The notes under the pieces were generated by a model, which saw only the letters and a list, made by a program, of their open reading frames with translations, was not told where the DNA came from and searched no databases. Position numbers and translations under genes: made by a program. This document shows positions 24,301 to 34,509 of a stretch of DNA of 64,000 nucleotides, piece by piece; the stretch's first letter is position 1; each line of letters begins with the position of its first letter. This DNA is from an uncultured Chthonomonadales bacterium (lineage in GTDB: Bacteria; Armatimonadota; Chthonomonadetes; Chthonomonadales; CAJBBX01): assembly GCA_938005745.1 (NCBI GenBank), contig CALLMM010000012.1, positions 1-64,000 on the forward strand, written 5' to 3'.

Positions 24301-26439
24301 ATGCTGTCTATGATCGTATTAGTTCTGCTGGGACTGCTCCTGTGCGCGGTTCCGGCGGAGGCGCAGACAAAGCTGCTGCTCTCCTTCGAAACGGGAGATG
24401 AGATTCAGAAGCTTCAGGCGAACAACACTAAATTCGAAGCGGTGGATCGAAATGCGACGGAGGGTAAGAGAGCGCTTCAGGTGGAGTTTTTGCCGGCGGA
24501 GTGGCCCAACCTGATGGTCCGGGCGGAGAAGCCCTGGGACTGGCGCGGCTTCGGTGGTCTGGCGATAGACATCTATAATCCGGGCGCCGAGCCGATCAGC
24601 TTCGGCGTGCGTGTGGATGACGACCCGCGCGCGGATGGAGCCGTCCACTGCCGGCAGGGCGGCGGAACGATCGAAGCGGGAAAACACGCTACCTTTGTGC
24701 TGCCCATCGGCGCGAACCCGATGAGCTATGGAATGCGCGGTCTGCCGATCTCCGCACAGCCCGATATGCGCAGTCTCGGCTCCATGACTCCCGGACCGCT
24801 GAACCTGGATCACATCATCGCCTTCCAGATATTCATGCATCGCCCCTCCGGCAATCCCCGTCTGGTGCTGGACAATATCCGGCTCGTTCCCTGGGAGCAG
24901 TCGCTGGAGAAGATCGTGGACGAGTTCGGTCAGTACTCCCGGGGCGACTGGCCCGGAAAGCTCAAGCGCGCAGACGAATGGAAGCGACGCATCGCGGAGG
25001 AGGAGGCAGACCTGAAAGCCACCCCTGATCTGCCTCAGTTTGACCGATACGGAGGTTGGGCGCAGGGACCGCAGCTTTCGGCGACAGGATATTTCCGCGC
25101 AGAGAAGCATAACGGCAAGTGGTGGCTGGTAACGCCGGAGGGAAGGCTGTTCTTCTCAATCGGGATGGACTGCGTGGGATACAGCAACGCGACCTTCATC
25201 ACCGGTCGCGAGCAGATGTTTGCGAAGCTGCCTTCGCGGGAGGAGCCTCTGGGACGGCATTTCGGTCAGATTGAAGGCGGAGTCCATTCCGGTCCCGTGA
25301 AACAGGGAACCACTTACGATTTCTTCGCGGCGAATCTGGAGCGAAAATACGGCAGGGATTTCGCCGCGCCCTGGTACGATCTCGCGCTGAGACGTCTGCG
25401 CTCCTGGGGATTCAATACCATCGGCAACTGGTCGGACTGGAGGCTCTATCGCAACGGGAAGGTCGCGTATGTGGCGACCGCGCACATCAGCGGAGATCAT
25501 GCCCGGATCAGCAGCGGATCAGACTACTGGGGGCAGATGCACGATCCCTTCGATCCTCGGTTCCGGGAGAGCGTTGCCGCAAGCCTGAAAGGCGTCGCGG
25601 CTGCCGTCGGTGATGATCCCTGGTGCATCGGTTACTTTGTGGATAACGAACTGAGCTGGGGAGGCGGAGGCGAAGAGGGCGGTCGGTACGGGCTGGCGTA
25701 TGGCGCGCTCGCACAGGATGGCAGGTCGCATGCAAAACGCGCCTTCATCAACATGCTACGGGCGAAGTATGACGATGTCTCCGAGTTCAATCGGATCTGG
25801 GGCGTCAATCTGTCCGGCTGGGAGGCACTGGAAGCGCCCTTCCGCCCCGCAGGCACGATGACGGAGGCGCGACGTAACGACATGGCGGCATTTGTCCGGG
25901 AGCTTGCGCGCGAGTATTTCCGCACTGTCCGGGAAGAGCTGAAGAAGGTTGCGCCGAAGCATCTCTATCTTGGCTGCCGTTTCGCATGGAGCACCCCGGA
26001 CGCCATCGAAGCCAGCGCGGAGTACTGCGATGTGATCAGCTTCAACATCTATGCGGTGAACGTCAATCCGAAGCAGTACGAGATCCTGACCCGGCTCGAC
26101 AGACCGGCGATTATCGGCGAGTTTCACTTCGGCGCGCTGGATCGCGGCATGTTCCATACGGGACTGGTCTCCGCCGCAAACCAGAACGAGCGCGCGCGGA
26201 TGTATCAGGCGTATGTCCGCAGCGTCCTCGATCATCCCAACTTTGTGGGATGCCACTGGTTCCAGTATATTGACCAGCCGCTCACAGGACGCTGGTTTGA
26301 CGGGGAGAACTACAACATCGGTTTCCTGACCGTTACCGATACGCCCTATCCGGAGATGGTGAAAGCATCGCGGGAGGTTCATCGAGAAGCCTACCCGCGC
26401 CGGGCAGGGATCAGGACGGGCGCGGTGGGCCAGCCCTGA
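24301..26439 (+). CDS. Secreted agarase-like (GH50/GH-A clan) glycoside hydrolase
   Basis: The 712-residue protein begins with a signal peptide (MLSMIVLVLLGLLLCAVPAEA, probably cut after AEA or AQ). An N-terminal beta-sandwich of about 200 residues, resembling a carbohydrate-binding module, precedes a TIM-barrel domain. The barrel opens with KWWLVTPEGRLFFSIGMD, typical of agarase-like proteins. Candidate catalytic residues are the Glu of FVDNELSWG (acid/base) and the Glu of IIGEFHFGAL (nucleophile). ATG 24301 follows GGGAGGTGC and gives the clean signal peptide. The substrate is likely a polysaccharide but cannot be named; agarase activity itself is not implied. It is divergent from sbcD. Confidence 0.8.
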   Translation: MLSMIVLVLLGLLLCAVPAEAQTKLLLSFETGDEIQKLQANNTKFEAVDRNATEGKRALQVEFLPAEWPNLMVRAEKPWDWRGFGGLAIDIYNPGAEPISFGVRVDDDPRADGAVHCRQGGGTIEAGKHATFVLPIGANPMSYGMRGLPISAQPDMRSLGSMTPGPLNLDHIIAFQIFMHRPSGNPRLVLDNIRLVPWEQSLEKIVDEFGQYSRGDWPGKLKRADEWKRRIAEEEADLKATPDLPQFDRYGGWAQGPQLSATGYFRAEKHNGKWWLVTPEGRLFFSIGMDCVGYSNATFITGREQMFAKLPSREEPLGRHFGQIEGGVHSGPVKQGTTYDFFAANLERKYGRDFAAPWYDLALRRLRSWGFNTIGNWSDWRLYRNGKVAYVATAHISGDHARISSGSDYWGQMHDPFDPRFRESVAASLKGVAAAVGDDPWCIGYFVDNELSWGGGGEEGGRYGLAYGALAQDGRSHAKRAFINMLRAKYDDVSEFNRIWGVNLSGWEALEAPFRPAGTMTEARRNDMAAFVRELAREYFRTVREELKKVAPKHLYLGCRFAWSTPDAIEASAEYCDVISFNIYAVNVNPKQYEILTRLDRPAIIGEFHFGALDRGMFHTGLVSAANQNERARMYQAYVRSVLDHPNFVGCHWFQYIDQPLTGRWFDGENYNIGFLTVTDTPYPEMVKASREVHREAYPRRAGIRTGAVGQP

Positions 26440-26463
26440 AAACAAGCCTCAATGAACCGATCA

Positions 26464-26493
26464 GCCTGTGTCAGAAAAACTATTGACACAGGC
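26464..26493. repeat. Perfect 10-bp inverted repeat (operator- or terminator-like)
   Basis: GCCTGTGTCA and TGACACAGGC flank a 10-base AT-rich spacer. It lies just after the glycosidase stop and 70 bases before the next gene. The second arm overlaps a TTGACA-like -35 element. No T-tract follows. Confidence 0.5.
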
Positions 26494-26566
26494 TAAATAA
26501 TCATGTTACCCTTAGCTTCCAACGGCAAACGGTAACATCTCGGACTTCAGACACAGGGGGCAGAGG

Positions 26567-27193
26567 GTGGCAAAACCGCTGGCAATCTTTGCAATGCTGC
26601 TGGCGTTTGCGCTGGGGTATCTGTACTATTCGCAGACGATCAAATCGCGCAGCAGTTCGTTTTCGGACTGGTCTCCCACTCCGACGGAGATTGTGCGTGA
26701 ACTGGGAACCAGTCAGCCCGGCGTCTACACGGACGAGAGACATCAGCGTTTTACCGAGATGATCAAGCAGCGCTATCGTTTCGGTCGGGTTCCTGCGCTT
26801 GCCGTCGGCTTGAAATTTGAGAGCGATACCCGGGTAAAACTGCTCTGCTCCGCCTCGATCCCCCGGTGGCACATGACACGCATAGCGGTGCAGGTTTTCA
26901 AGGAATGTCAGACCGTTTTTGGAAAAACGGTCGAGATAGATATCTACGAGACCTACATCGCCATGGATCAAAAGAAGCTGGCGGAGGCGCGATTTGATCC
27001 GGTGAACAGAAGGGTGTCGGTGCTCTTCGATGAGAAGTTCGAGAAGCAAACGCGCAAGACCTACCGCTATCCGCAGCCCCTGAGCAGACCGTATGGCATG
27101 CGGCACCTATTGGGCGAACCTCCTCCGAAAAGAATCCATGATGCGTCGGCGAAGCCGCATACCATACATGGTTCCTCTGGCGCATTCCGATAA
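26567..27193 (+). CDS. Membrane-anchored hypothetical protein (208 aa)
   Basis: I do not recognise it. A hydrophobic N-terminal segment (residues 5-22, LAIFAMLLAFALGYLYY) could be an uncleaved anchor, with the rest outside the membrane. The body is mixed alpha/beta, with VEIDIYETYIAMDQKKLAEARF in the middle and a basic, proline-rich tail after residue 165 that looks poorly conserved. The GTG start follows a GGGGGCAGAGG stretch at very close spacing. A palindrome lies upstream. It could be a substrate-related partner of the upstream glycosidase, but nothing shows this. Confidence 0.55.
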   Translation: MAKPLAIFAMLLAFALGYLYYSQTIKSRSSSFSDWSPTPTEIVRELGTSQPGVYTDERHQRFTEMIKQRYRFGRVPALAVGLKFESDTRVKLLCSASIPRWHMTRIAVQVFKECQTVFGKTVEIDIYETYIAMDQKKLAEARFDPVNRRVSVLFDEKFEKQTRKTYRYPQPLSRPYGMRHLLGEPPPKRIHDASAKPHTIHGSSGAFR

Positions 27194-27236
27194 AAAAGAC
27201 CGCCGATGCGTCTGTTCATGGGCGGACCGTCTTGCG

Positions 27237-27440
27237 TCAATCTTCCCCGGTGATGCGAATGGTGGGCGGTGCGCTCCATCCGATCAGGCACATGCTTGCG
27301 GATGCCGTGTGGTGCTTCTCATGCGCGATGAAGTGAACGATATTTCCGTAGACGTGTATCTCCGCATCCTCAAAGTAGGTTCCGCGGTCTCTCCCCGGTT
27401 CTGTCACGCTCAGGGTGCCGGTGCCTTCGATGATAACCAT
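27237..27440 (-). CDS. Small hypothetical protein (67 aa)
   Basis: A short beta-rich protein starting MVIIEGTGTLSVTEPGR, with a central IHVYGNIVHFIAHEKHH. ATG 27440 follows GAGGAGAC at ideal spacing, which supports it as a gene over the longer frame that begins at 27509. There are no Cys pairs, signal or membrane segments. No known family. Confidence 0.55.
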   Translation of the reverse strand: MVIIEGTGTLSVTEPGRDRGTYFEDAEIHVYGNIVHFIAHEKHHTASASMCLIGWSAPPTIRITGED

Positions 27441-27588
27441 GTCTGTCTCCTCTACGCCTGAGTCCTGAGGTTGGCGTCTTATTATAGCAGTAGAAGCCCC
27501 CGCCTGCAAGCGCGAACAGGCTCTCCATAGAGACTATCGTGAGAGATCAATTCCGGTGCACTGGAGGGTGAGAAAGGCTCTCTGACGG

Positions 27589-27617
27589 TTGACTTTCGCC
27601 GATTTCGGCAGTATAAT
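27589..27617 (+). promoter_or_regulatory. Promoter of tRNA-Thr
   Basis: TTGACT at 27589-27594, a 17-base spacer and a perfect TATAAT at 27612-27617 place the start of transcription about seven bases before the mature tRNA 5' end at 27631. Confidence 0.85.
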
Positions 27618-27630
27618 ACGCAGCGTAGAT

Positions 27631-27702
27631 GCCGACGTGGCTCAGTGGTAGAGCAGCTCACTCGTAATGAGCAGGTCAGCGGTTCGAATCCGCTCGTCGG
27701 CT
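27631..27702 (+). tRNA. tRNA-Thr (anticodon CGT)
   Basis: A complete 72-base cloverleaf: acceptor GCCGACG/CGTCGGC, D arm GCTC/GAGC, anticodon stem GCTCA/TGAGC with loop CTCGTAA (anticodon CGT, reading ACG), and T arm AGCGG-TTCGAAT-CCGCT. The CCA end is not encoded. A run of eight T residues follows within three bases and can serve as terminator. Confidence 0.95.
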
Positions 27703-27747
27703 CTTTTTTTTACTCGGGGATAGTGGCATTCAACAGTTAGCCCAATG

Positions 27748-29544
27748 CTATAGTTGTTGGAAATAGTCCCGAATTTTCAATGCCATCAGCCTTCGACGAG
27801 CATCCAGAAATCGTTCATAGTCAGACGCATCTAACTCTTCGATCCCCTCTGGAATGCTGTTCATCCGAAAGTTCTCCTCAAGATCACTTCGTTGGGTAAT
27901 CCCTCCGTATCTCAATTTTCCTCCGGAACACTGATCCAGAAGCTCCTGGAAGTAGTGCGAAGGGGGCTTTGCACCTAGAGCAATATTGATCTCGCTCTGC
28001 GTCATCGCCAGATTTGCTACCTGGTTGTACTGCCCTCGAACAAAGCCCTGCCTCTTCAGATACTCTTTCGGAAAAATATGGTGAAGGTCTCCTTTATGGA
28101 CAATTAGATCATGGACGAGAATGTCTTTCGATAGGAACCCTCTGTCTCGCATCTTGACCTGTGCTGCCAGATATACCTGATATACTGGGGCATTGGTGGA
28201 AGAAGTGTTCAACTGTTGTGGAAGCCCAAGTTCCCAGAAGGTATCGGAAAGTTCAGCCTGGATGACATCGTGGATATATTTTGCCGTTCCTGCCTCCTGC
28301 ATTCGACGGATATCCTCATGAAACTGCGATTCAGGAGAGCCGGAATAGCGACTGGTCAGCACCGATAGCACATACCACCTGCTTACCAGACGTTCAATGA
28401 TGCCAGGATGCTCCTGTTCTTTTTTCAGGATCAGGTACAGAACATAAGCAAAGTTGGCAGCATTTTGCGAGCGAATAAGAGAGGCGTCTACAAATCCTGC
28501 AGATCGAAGGATCAACACCAAACGCTTAAAGTTGTTTTCGTTCATGAAGTTGAGGACGCCGACCTTGAGCTTTTGAAACGCTTCTTCTGCGATCGATTCT
28601 TCGTAATCTTTCGTCTCGAAGTTTCTTCCGGACAGAAGCGCTACCAGATCTTCAAGACGTCCTCTTTTGAACTCAGATGTGAAGGCTACACGCAGTAAAT
28701 CTGTGTAGGTAGGATCGTACAGATCGTCATTTTCGTGCTGAAGCCAAGCTATTTTTGAGTAGTAAATCGTCTCCTTGAATGGCTTATCCACTTCACCCAG
28801 CTGTGGAAAGAATTCAGGTGCGACAGCAAGATGGCAGAAGTAGTCAATCGCCTTGCGTAGTGTGTCGCCGCCATATTTCTCATTCACAGAGATTTTTGAC
28901 ATCGCAAAATCTGCCTGGCTCAGTGCAGTTCCGGCAGAGTTGATACGTATGAAGATCTCTGTGACCGTTTCAATATCCAGATCGGGGTGCAACTCTATCA
29001 GTCCGATAGGATTGTTGACAATGCCTCTTAAGGAATCGATGCTTTCATAGATGCGGTCCTCGTCCTCAAAATCATTGAGCAGACAGTAATCCTTTACTGC
29101 TTTTAACGGCTTGAAATCGGAGGAGAACACGGTCGAGATATCTGAAATCCAGGATCGGTCTTTCCTGATTGCCGAGTTGAATACCTCAAATTTACGTTCT
29201 ACCGGGTGGAATGAGATGACGATACGCTCCTTACGATAATCTTTATTTACGACCTGAATTCCGAGCAGAGCCGTCATAAGCGCGGTGATTCGTTGCTGCC
29301 CGTCAATCAGAATTCGCTTTCCCGTAGAAGTCGTTCCGTCCTTCAGGCGAACGTTGTGGTTGCGCCAGATTATCAGATAACCTGTTGGATAACCACGAAA
29401 CAGAGAGTCCAGGAGGTCGCGAACCTGAGTGGAGTTCCATACGAATGGACGCTGAATCTCCGGGATGGCGATCTCTCCGGACTGAACCCAGGTTAGCAGT
29501 GTTTGTATGGGATGTTGATTGACAGTATACTGCTGAATGATCAA
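27748..29544 (-). CDS. DUF262/DUF1524 (GmrSD-like) protein with HNH nuclease motif
   Basis: The N-terminal DUF262 domain has [11 protein letters not shown] near residue 28, [11 protein letters not shown] near 48 and the nucleotide-binding/cleavage motif [10 protein letters not shown] near 80. The C-terminal DUF1524 region carries an HNH-like motif ([12 protein letters not shown], then [14 protein letters not shown]). GmrSD-type enzymes restrict modified phage DNA, so a defence role is likely. The 598-residue length from TTG 29544 (GGAGGGG at seven bases) fits; longer frames start in noncoding-looking sequence. Its base composition looks lower in G+C than that of its neighbours, and it sits beside a tRNA, both suggesting recent acquisition. 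No partner gene is adjacent. Confidence 0.85.
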   Translation of the reverse strand: MIIQQYTVNQHPIQTLLTWVQSGEIAIPEIQRPFVWNSTQVRDLLDSLFRGYPTGYLIIWRNHNVRLKDGTTSTGKRILIDGQQRITALMTALLGIQVVNKDYRKERIVISFHPVERKFEVFNSAIRKDRSWISDISTVFSSDFKPLKAVKDYCLLNDFEDEDRIYESIDSLRGIVNNPIGLIELHPDLDIETVTEIFIRINSAGTALSQADFAMSKISVNEKYGGDTLRKAIDYFCHLAVAPEFFPQLGEVDKPFKETIYYSKIAWLQHENDDLYDPTYTDLLRVAFTSEFKRGRLEDLVALLSGRNFETKDYEESIAEEAFQKLKVGVLNFMNENNFKRLVLILRSAGFVDASLIRSQNAANFAYVLYLILKKEQEHPGIIERLVSRWYVLSVLTSRYSGSPESQFHEDIRRMQEAGTAKYIHDVIQAELSDTFWELGLPQQLNTSSTNAPVYQVYLAAQVKMRDRGFLSKDILVHDLIVHKGDLHHIFPKEYLKRQGFVRGQYNQVANLAMTQSEINIALGAKPPSHYFQELLDQCSGGKLRYGGITQRSDLEENFRMNSIPEGIEELDASDYERFLDARRRLMALKIRDYFQQL

Positions 29545-29767
29545 GAATAATCCCCTCCACAGGATATGAAGTCGTAAACTATTTTCTGTGCACTGCCCTC
29601 GTATTCCTGCATCTGCAGGCTGCTGGAAGCAGTACCCTGTAAGGATATTCGCCGGCGAATCTGAGATGCGACAGGAGCCATAGTACTGGCATGCAAGCAG
29701 CAGGAATTCCCTTAGACTACGCGAATCTCGGGTTGATGTGGGGAGATACCTGGCAAAGAGGAAGCAC

Positions 29768-32251
29768 ATGCGACGGCAAACCGTTTTCGCTCTATTGATT
29801 CTGATCTGTCAGACAGCATACTGTCAGGAAAGGAAAAACCAGATATCCAATCCGGGTTTTGAGAAGGTGCATGGAGCACAGGCAGAAGGCTGGAGACCCT
29901 TTGAAGAGGGCTACGATCTGGACCGCGAGGTGAAACGCTCCGGCAGCGTCAGCATCCGTTGCAGCAATGAGAGCGTTCGAAACAGACGGGGCGCGACCTA
30001 CACCATCGAGCTGAACCAGAAACAGCCGGAGCCGCTGCTCATTGTCGGATGGAGCCGCGCGGAGAACGTCAGCGGGTTTCCGAATAACGACTACAGCCTC
30101 TATGTGGACCTGGAGCACATGGATGGCACGCCGCTATGGGGACAGACCGCCCCCTTCTCGGTCAGCACGCACGACTGGCAGCGAAAACAGGTTCTCATTG
30201 TTCCCTCCAAACCGCTCCGGGTCGCGCATATCCATGCGCTCTTCCGGCATCACACCGGCACAGTCTGGTTCGACGACTTTTCAGCGGTTACCCTCTCTGG
30301 AAACGCCATGTTCGACAGTCAGGCGGTCGCGCCACCGAAACTGAAAGCGGGTGATCGGGAGGGCAGATGGTTCTTCCGGGATGTGGCTGCCGGTTTGCCT
30401 CTGATGCCGTTAACAACAGAGACACGAAGCGGCATACGTCTGGTTGGAAATCCCCGGACAGATGCCAGCAGACGCACGATCACCGTGCAGGATACGACCG
30501 GCAGACCGAGAGCGATCACCATCTACTATGTGGAACGGTTCGAGGCGAAGAATGTACGCTGGTGGAACGACATCCGGCACAGCGTTCCGGTCGGAACCAG
30601 CGGCGAGAGAGCGAACCTGACCCGGGTGGGAAACTACGGCGCGAACGGCGCGATGTCGCTCTATCCCTTCGGATGCGTTACTGGAGAGGGCAGGGGACGA
30701 ATGGTGGGCGTCGTCCCTCTGAACCGACCGAATGTCGCCCGTATCGGCTATCATGCTGGAGAGAGACTGCTTTACGTCGCCTTGGATATTGCGCTGACCG
30801 GAGAAAACCGTGTCAACAGCGACGGCAGAGGACACGGCAGAACGACCCTCTCCGTATTCTGTCACGACATCACGCCGGAGTGGGGATTTCGCGCGGCTGT
30901 TCTGACCTACTACCGGCAGTTTCCCGCAGCGTTTGATCGGCGCGCGAAAGCCGAAGGGATCTGGATTCCCTTCACCGATCCGGCGGTGGTGGAGCGAGTT
31001 CAGGACTTCCATATCGCCTATCATGAGGGGGATAACAGCATCGAGTCGGACGACAGGCTGGGGATCCTCAGCTTCCGATACACCGAACCGATGACCTGGT
31101 GGATGCCGATGCCGAAGGAGGCTCCTCGCAAATACGAGACCGCCATCCAGATGCTCAACGATCACCTGAAGGGGAGCGATCCGAACAACCGGGCATGGGC
31201 GCAGACGATTCTGCACTCCGGCAGCTACGACGAAAATGGTCGGTACAACGTTGAGTTTGTCAATGCTCCCTGGACCAACGGCGCGGTCTGGGCGCTGAAC
31301 CCAAATCCAAAGATGCCGCATCCCGCCGGCGAGATGACGAAGGCGACCCACAGTTATTCCAAAGAGATGGCGGATCGGATGTATGGAACACAGGCGAAGG
31401 GGACACTGGACGGGGAGTACCTCGACTCAATAGAGGGGTGGTCGGATGTGCTGGATTTTCGACCGGAAAGCCTGCGGTACGCGCAGATCTGTCCGACGTT
31501 CACAACCGATACCCATCGCCCCGTGATCCCGACATGGTTTTCTGTATGGGAGTTCACGCGGTACGTTCGCGCCGACCTGCGCGCACGAAACAGGCTGTTG
31601 ATGGCGAACGCCACCCCCTGGCGTATTCATGCCTTTCTGCCGCTGCTAGATGTTGCCGGTACCGAGACGAACTGGCATGCAAACGGCAGGTGGCTGCCCG
31701 ACTCGGATGCCGTCTTCAATCTTCGCAGAACGCTCAGCTATCGCAAGCCCTATCTGCTGCTGCAGAACACCGACTTCAATCAGTTCGGTCCGGAACTGGT
31801 GGAAAAGTACTTCCAGCGATCCATGTTCTACGGGGTCTACCCTTCGATGTTCAGCGTGGACGCCTCCACGGATAACTACTGGAACATGCCGAAGTGGCAT
31901 AACCGGGACAGGCATCTGTTCGTGAAATACATACCCGTTATCAAAACACTCTCCGCTGCCGGGTGGGAGCCGATCACGTATGCCCGTTCAGACAACCCCA
32001 TGATCTATCTGGAGCGTTTCGGCAGAGACTATCTGACAGCGTTCAACGACTCGAACGCCTCTGCAGAAGCGACGATCCGCCTGGATATCGTTAAAATCCT
32101 TAATCGTCGTGTCGCGAGCGGAAGACTTCGGATAACAGACTTGGTGAGCGGCGAGACACTGGCGACCGTGACGATCACCCCGACGACGAAGTTCTCCCTC
32201 CGCCTGAAGCCGGAAGAGGGAAGAGCGTTGAAGCTGACTGTCGTTCGGTAG
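29768..32251 (+). CDS. Secreted large protein with carbohydrate-binding and glycosidase-like domains
   Basis: The 828-residue protein starts with a signal peptide ([18 protein letters not shown], cut near CQE). Residues 25-180 form a CBM-like jelly-roll beginning [17 protein letters not shown] and ending VWFDDFSAV, the CBM4/9-type pattern. The middle is a beta-rich region, and the C-terminal 400 residues look like an alpha/beta barrel with [30 protein letters not shown] and [10 protein letters not shown] at the end. I cannot place it in a known glycosidase family. GAGGAAG precedes ATG 29768. It is divergent from the DUF262 gene and is probably a polysaccharide-degrading or -binding exoprotein. 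Confidence 0.7.
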   Translation: MRRQTVFALLILICQTAYCQERKNQISNPGFEKVHGAQAEGWRPFEEGYDLDREVKRSGSVSIRCSNESVRNRRGATYTIELNQKQPEPLLIVGWSRAENVSGFPNNDYSLYVDLEHMDGTPLWGQTAPFSVSTHDWQRKQVLIVPSKPLRVAHIHALFRHHTGTVWFDDFSAVTLSGNAMFDSQAVAPPKLKAGDREGRWFFRDVAAGLPLMPLTTETRSGIRLVGNPRTDASRRTITVQDTTGRPRAITIYYVERFEAKNVRWWNDIRHSVPVGTSGERANLTRVGNYGANGAMSLYPFGCVTGEGRGRMVGVVPLNRPNVARIGYHAGERLLYVALDIALTGENRVNSDGRGHGRTTLSVFCHDITPEWGFRAAVLTYYRQFPAAFDRRAKAEGIWIPFTDPAVVERVQDFHIAYHEGDNSIESDDRLGILSFRYTEPMTWWMPMPKEAPRKYETAIQMLNDHLKGSDPNNRAWAQTILHSGSYDENGRYNVEFVNAPWTNGAVWALNPNPKMPHPAGEMTKATHSYSKEMADRMYGTQAKGTLDGEYLDSIEGWSDVLDFRPESLRYAQICPTFTTDTHRPVIPTWFSVWEFTRYVRADLRARNRLLMANATPWRIHAFLPLLDVAGTETNWHANGRWLPDSDAVFNLRRTLSYRKPYLLLQNTDFNQFGPELVEKYFQRSMFYGVYPSMFSVDASTDNYWNMPKWHNRDRHLFVKYIPVIKTLSAAGWEPITYARSDNPMIYLERFGRDYLTAFNDSNASAEATIRLDIVKILNRRVASGRLRITDLVSGETLATVTITPTTKFSLRLKPEEGRALKLTVVR

Positions 32252-32332
32252 TCCGCGTCCGCAGACGCCGTTGTCCTGTCACGTCAGGCGCACTCCCCTG
32301 AAACTAATAACACCTCTCAACGGAGCTTTTGC

Positions 32333-33094
32333 ATGCAACTCGAACCCTGGCAGTGGGTTCTCGCTGTCCTCGCCGCTTTCGGCATCGGACTCTCCAAGAC
32401 CGGTATCGCCGGTCTTGGCGTCTTGATGGTAGCGATCTTCGCCCTCGTTTTTCCCGGACGACAGTCGGTCGGACTGGTTCTGCCGATCCTGATCAGCGCA
32501 GATATCGTTGCTGTCACTGCATTTCGTCGTCATGCGGTCTGGGCGCATCTGTGGCGGCTCTTTCCCTGGGCTGCGCTGGGTATAGTACTGGGATGTTGGG
32601 CGATGGATCGGATCAACGACGCGCAGACTGCAAGGCTGATCGGGGCGATCCTGGTGGCGCTGGTCTTCCTTCAAGGGTGGCGGCAGTACAGAACTTCGCA
32701 CACGCATATCGGCGAGTCAGAGGAGCTTTATATCCCTCAGAACGTCTGGTTCACGGCTTCCATGGGGATGATGGCGGGATTCACCACAATGGCGGCGAAT
32801 GCGGCGGGTCCGATTATGATCCTCTACCTGCTGTCCGCCAGACTGCCCAAGATGGAGTTTATCGGGACGGGAGCCTGGTACTTCCTGACCCTGAACCTCT
32901 TCAAAGTGCCCTTCAGCTACCGACTGGGTCTCATCAATCCCTTCTCGCTGGGCATTGATCTCGCGCTGGCTCCCTTCGCCATGCTGGGAGCCTTCTACGG
33001 CAAGAGCGTCCTCAAGCACATACCGCAGTCTCTCTTCGAGAAACTTGCGTTGATATTCACCCTGATTGCCGGTATCAAGCTGTTACTGTTATGA
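32333..33094 (+). CDS. TauE/SafE (TSUP) family membrane transporter
   Basis: A 253-residue polytopic protein with about eight hydrophobic segments. The opening GFGIGLSKTGIAGLGVLMV-type segment (here FGIGLSKTGIAGLG) and the mid-protein repeat AGFTTMAANAAGPIMILYLL are the two TSUP repeats. Members export sulfite, sulfoacetate or related anions; the substrate here is unknown. GGAG precedes the ATG. It is the only sulfur-type transporter in the window and not next to the cys genes. Confidence 0.88.
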   Translation: MQLEPWQWVLAVLAAFGIGLSKTGIAGLGVLMVAIFALVFPGRQSVGLVLPILISADIVAVTAFRRHAVWAHLWRLFPWAALGIVLGCWAMDRINDAQTARLIGAILVALVFLQGWRQYRTSHTHIGESEELYIPQNVWFTASMGMMAGFTTMAANAAGPIMILYLLSARLPKMEFIGTGAWYFLTLNLFKVPFSYRLGLINPFSLGIDLALAPFAMLGAFYGKSVLKHIPQSLFEKLALIFTLIAGIKLLLL

Positions 33095-33107
33095 ACTGTA
33101 GTGCAAA

Positions 33108-33746
33108 TCAAACGGAGCCGTACTCCCGCAGCTCCTGAAGGATCAGGTCAAATGCGCCGCGGTCGCTAGCGCCGTACATGAGCGAGACACCCTCTCCGGA
33201 AGCGGTCGCGCAGAGCGCCATCCGGTACCGTTGATAGGCTTTCAGGCTGCCGATGCCTCCCACATACTCCCAGTCCCGTCTCATCTTCCGGAAGTTCTCA
33301 TCCGAAAGCATGGCGGATCCCTGAAACTCCATTCCGCCGGAGACGGACTGCCAGTAGAGCATCACATGGAGAAAGTCGCTGCAGGAGATCTCTTCCGAGA
33401 TCCACTCCGGATGCGCGGGCGAACGATCCTCCCGGTAGACGATCGGATCGTACTCCCCGGAGAGACAGTCCGACCCCCAGACAACCGCGTTCTGATATCC
33501 CTCCATGAAGATGAGTTTCCCGTCTTCAACCCGAATCCGGTTTGGATGCAGCAGACGATGATACGCCTCGTTCAACTCCAACAGTCCGCCGGAGACCAGA
33601 TAGTAGTCTCTCAACGCTCCGGGTATCTTCACCTGAAGACGCATCTCCATCGCGGAGAGGTTTTTCTCCGATACGCCGTCGCTCGGGTAGTACTGCCCGA
33701 TGAGCGATCGGATCGCGCTGCGGTAACGCTCTTTGAAGTCCATCAT
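33108..33746 (-). CDS. SMI1/KNR4 (SUKH)-like hypothetical protein
   Basis: The 212-residue cytoplasmic protein has a helical N-terminus, then EMRLQVKIPGALRDYYLVSGG near residue 35, which resembles the SUKH fold start (proteins binding toxins or cell-wall enzymes). It continues with beta-rich, aromatic sequence (IFMEGYQNAVVWG; SCSDFLHVMLYW). A MM start is used; the upstream extension of the frame overlaps tRNA-Ala and is spurious. SUKH proteins are often immunity factors, but no toxin gene is beside it. Fold assignment is by pattern only. Confidence 0.55.
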   Translation of the reverse strand: MMDFKERYRSAIRSLIGQYYPSDGVSEKNLSAMEMRLQVKIPGALRDYYLVSGGLLELNEAYHRLLHPNRIRVEDGKLIFMEGYQNAVVWGSDCLSGEYDPIVYREDRSPAHPEWISEEISCSDFLHVMLYWQSVSGGMEFQGSAMLSDENFRKMRRDWEYVGGIGSLKAYQRYRMALCATASGEGVSLMYGASDRGAFDLILQELREYGSV

Positions 33747-33850
33747 CGCACGCAGCCTTTCGGGAGACGGCTCCCCATCCTGGCGGCACACATTTCGTTT
33801 TCTGAGAGGAGGATAGTATACTGGAGGAGGGATAGACAAGAGGAAAAGAG

Positions 33851-33923
33851 TGGAGCTGGGGGGATTCGAACCCCCGACCTCCTCGTTGCGAACGAGGCGC
33901 TCTCCCAGCTGAGCCACAGCCCC
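33851..33923 (-). tRNA. tRNA-Ala (anticodon CGC)
   Basis: Read on the minus strand: acceptor GGGGCTG/CAGCTCC with one G-U pair, D arm GCTC/GAGC, anticodon stem CCTCG/CGAGG with loop TTCGCAA (anticodon CGC, reading GCG), T arm GGGGG-TTCGAAT-CCCCC. Discriminator A; CCA is not encoded. A T-rich run follows. Confidence 0.95.
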
Positions 33924-33979
33924 AGAGGCGATGAATAGTATACCACACCCCATGGCGTAAGACAAGCATGAAACGGCGC

Positions 33980-34012
33980 AAAAAAAACAGGGAACCCGGA
34001 GAGTTCCCTGTT
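33980..34012 (-). terminator. Rho-independent terminator of the YgiT-like gene
   Basis: On the minus strand AACAGGGAAC and its complement GTTCCCTGTT enclose a 7-base loop and are followed by eight T residues. It lies 27 bases after the stop of the 34039 gene and before tRNA-Ala. Confidence 0.88.
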
Positions 34013-34038
34013 CTGCCATCATGGCGTGCCTACGGACA

Positions 34039-34314
34039 TCAACGCATCTGGTCTATGTTGTAGATGGGCACCATAGCCACCGACTCGGGAGGTGTGTCGC
34101 TCTGAAGAAGACGCATCAATCGCCCGGTAGTATAGATGGAGAAGTGAGTCTCGCCGCACTGCGGGCAGACGGATGCCGGGACGTTACGAATGACATTCAA
34201 CCCGTTGGTCGAATTGGGTAGCGCAAGCGTGATCTTCCTGTCTTCGCATCTCTCTCCGCAGATAGAGCACTGGGAGAGCGCGTGTAGAATCGGTCCTTCC
34301 TTTCCTAATGGCAT
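34039..34314 (-). CDS. YgiT/MqsA-type zinc-finger protein
   Basis: A 91-residue protein with CSICG near residue 16 and CPQCGE near residue 50, the paired CxxC arrangement of YgiT-type zinc-finger domains, here in a short form with no helix-turn-helix domain. Antitoxins of the MqsA type use such a domain, but no toxin (MqsR or DUF4258) is next to it, so calling it an antitoxin would be premature. AGAGGA precedes the ATG. It is followed by a strong terminator. Confidence 0.75.
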   Translation of the reverse strand: MPLGKEGPILHALSQCSICGERCEDRKITLALPNSTNGLNVIRNVPASVCPQCGETHFSIYTTGRLMRLLQSDTPPESVAMVPIYNIDQMR

Positions 34315-34509
34315 AACCTGTTCCTCTCTGCCGCTGCTGAGCCATTGTAACCGAAGAACCGAACGGGAAACACCTGTATTTTTGCTGAATTCCCGCTGGC
34401 GAACTTAAAACTGTATAAAGTACCGGGAAAAACTGTGTAACCCGAACTGCTGTGCGCGTTCTGTGCGGGTTTCCTCGCACCATGAACCTGAAACGGGATT
34501 AGCGGATGG

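Noticed and set aside
29545-29767. Attachment-site repeat for an island next to tRNA-Thr
   Set aside because: I looked for a copy of the tRNA 3' end on the far side of the DUF262 gene and saw none.
33747-34022. Long N-terminal extension of the SUKH-like gene
   Set aside because: The extension is the translation of tRNA-Ala and its flanks, so it is not coding.
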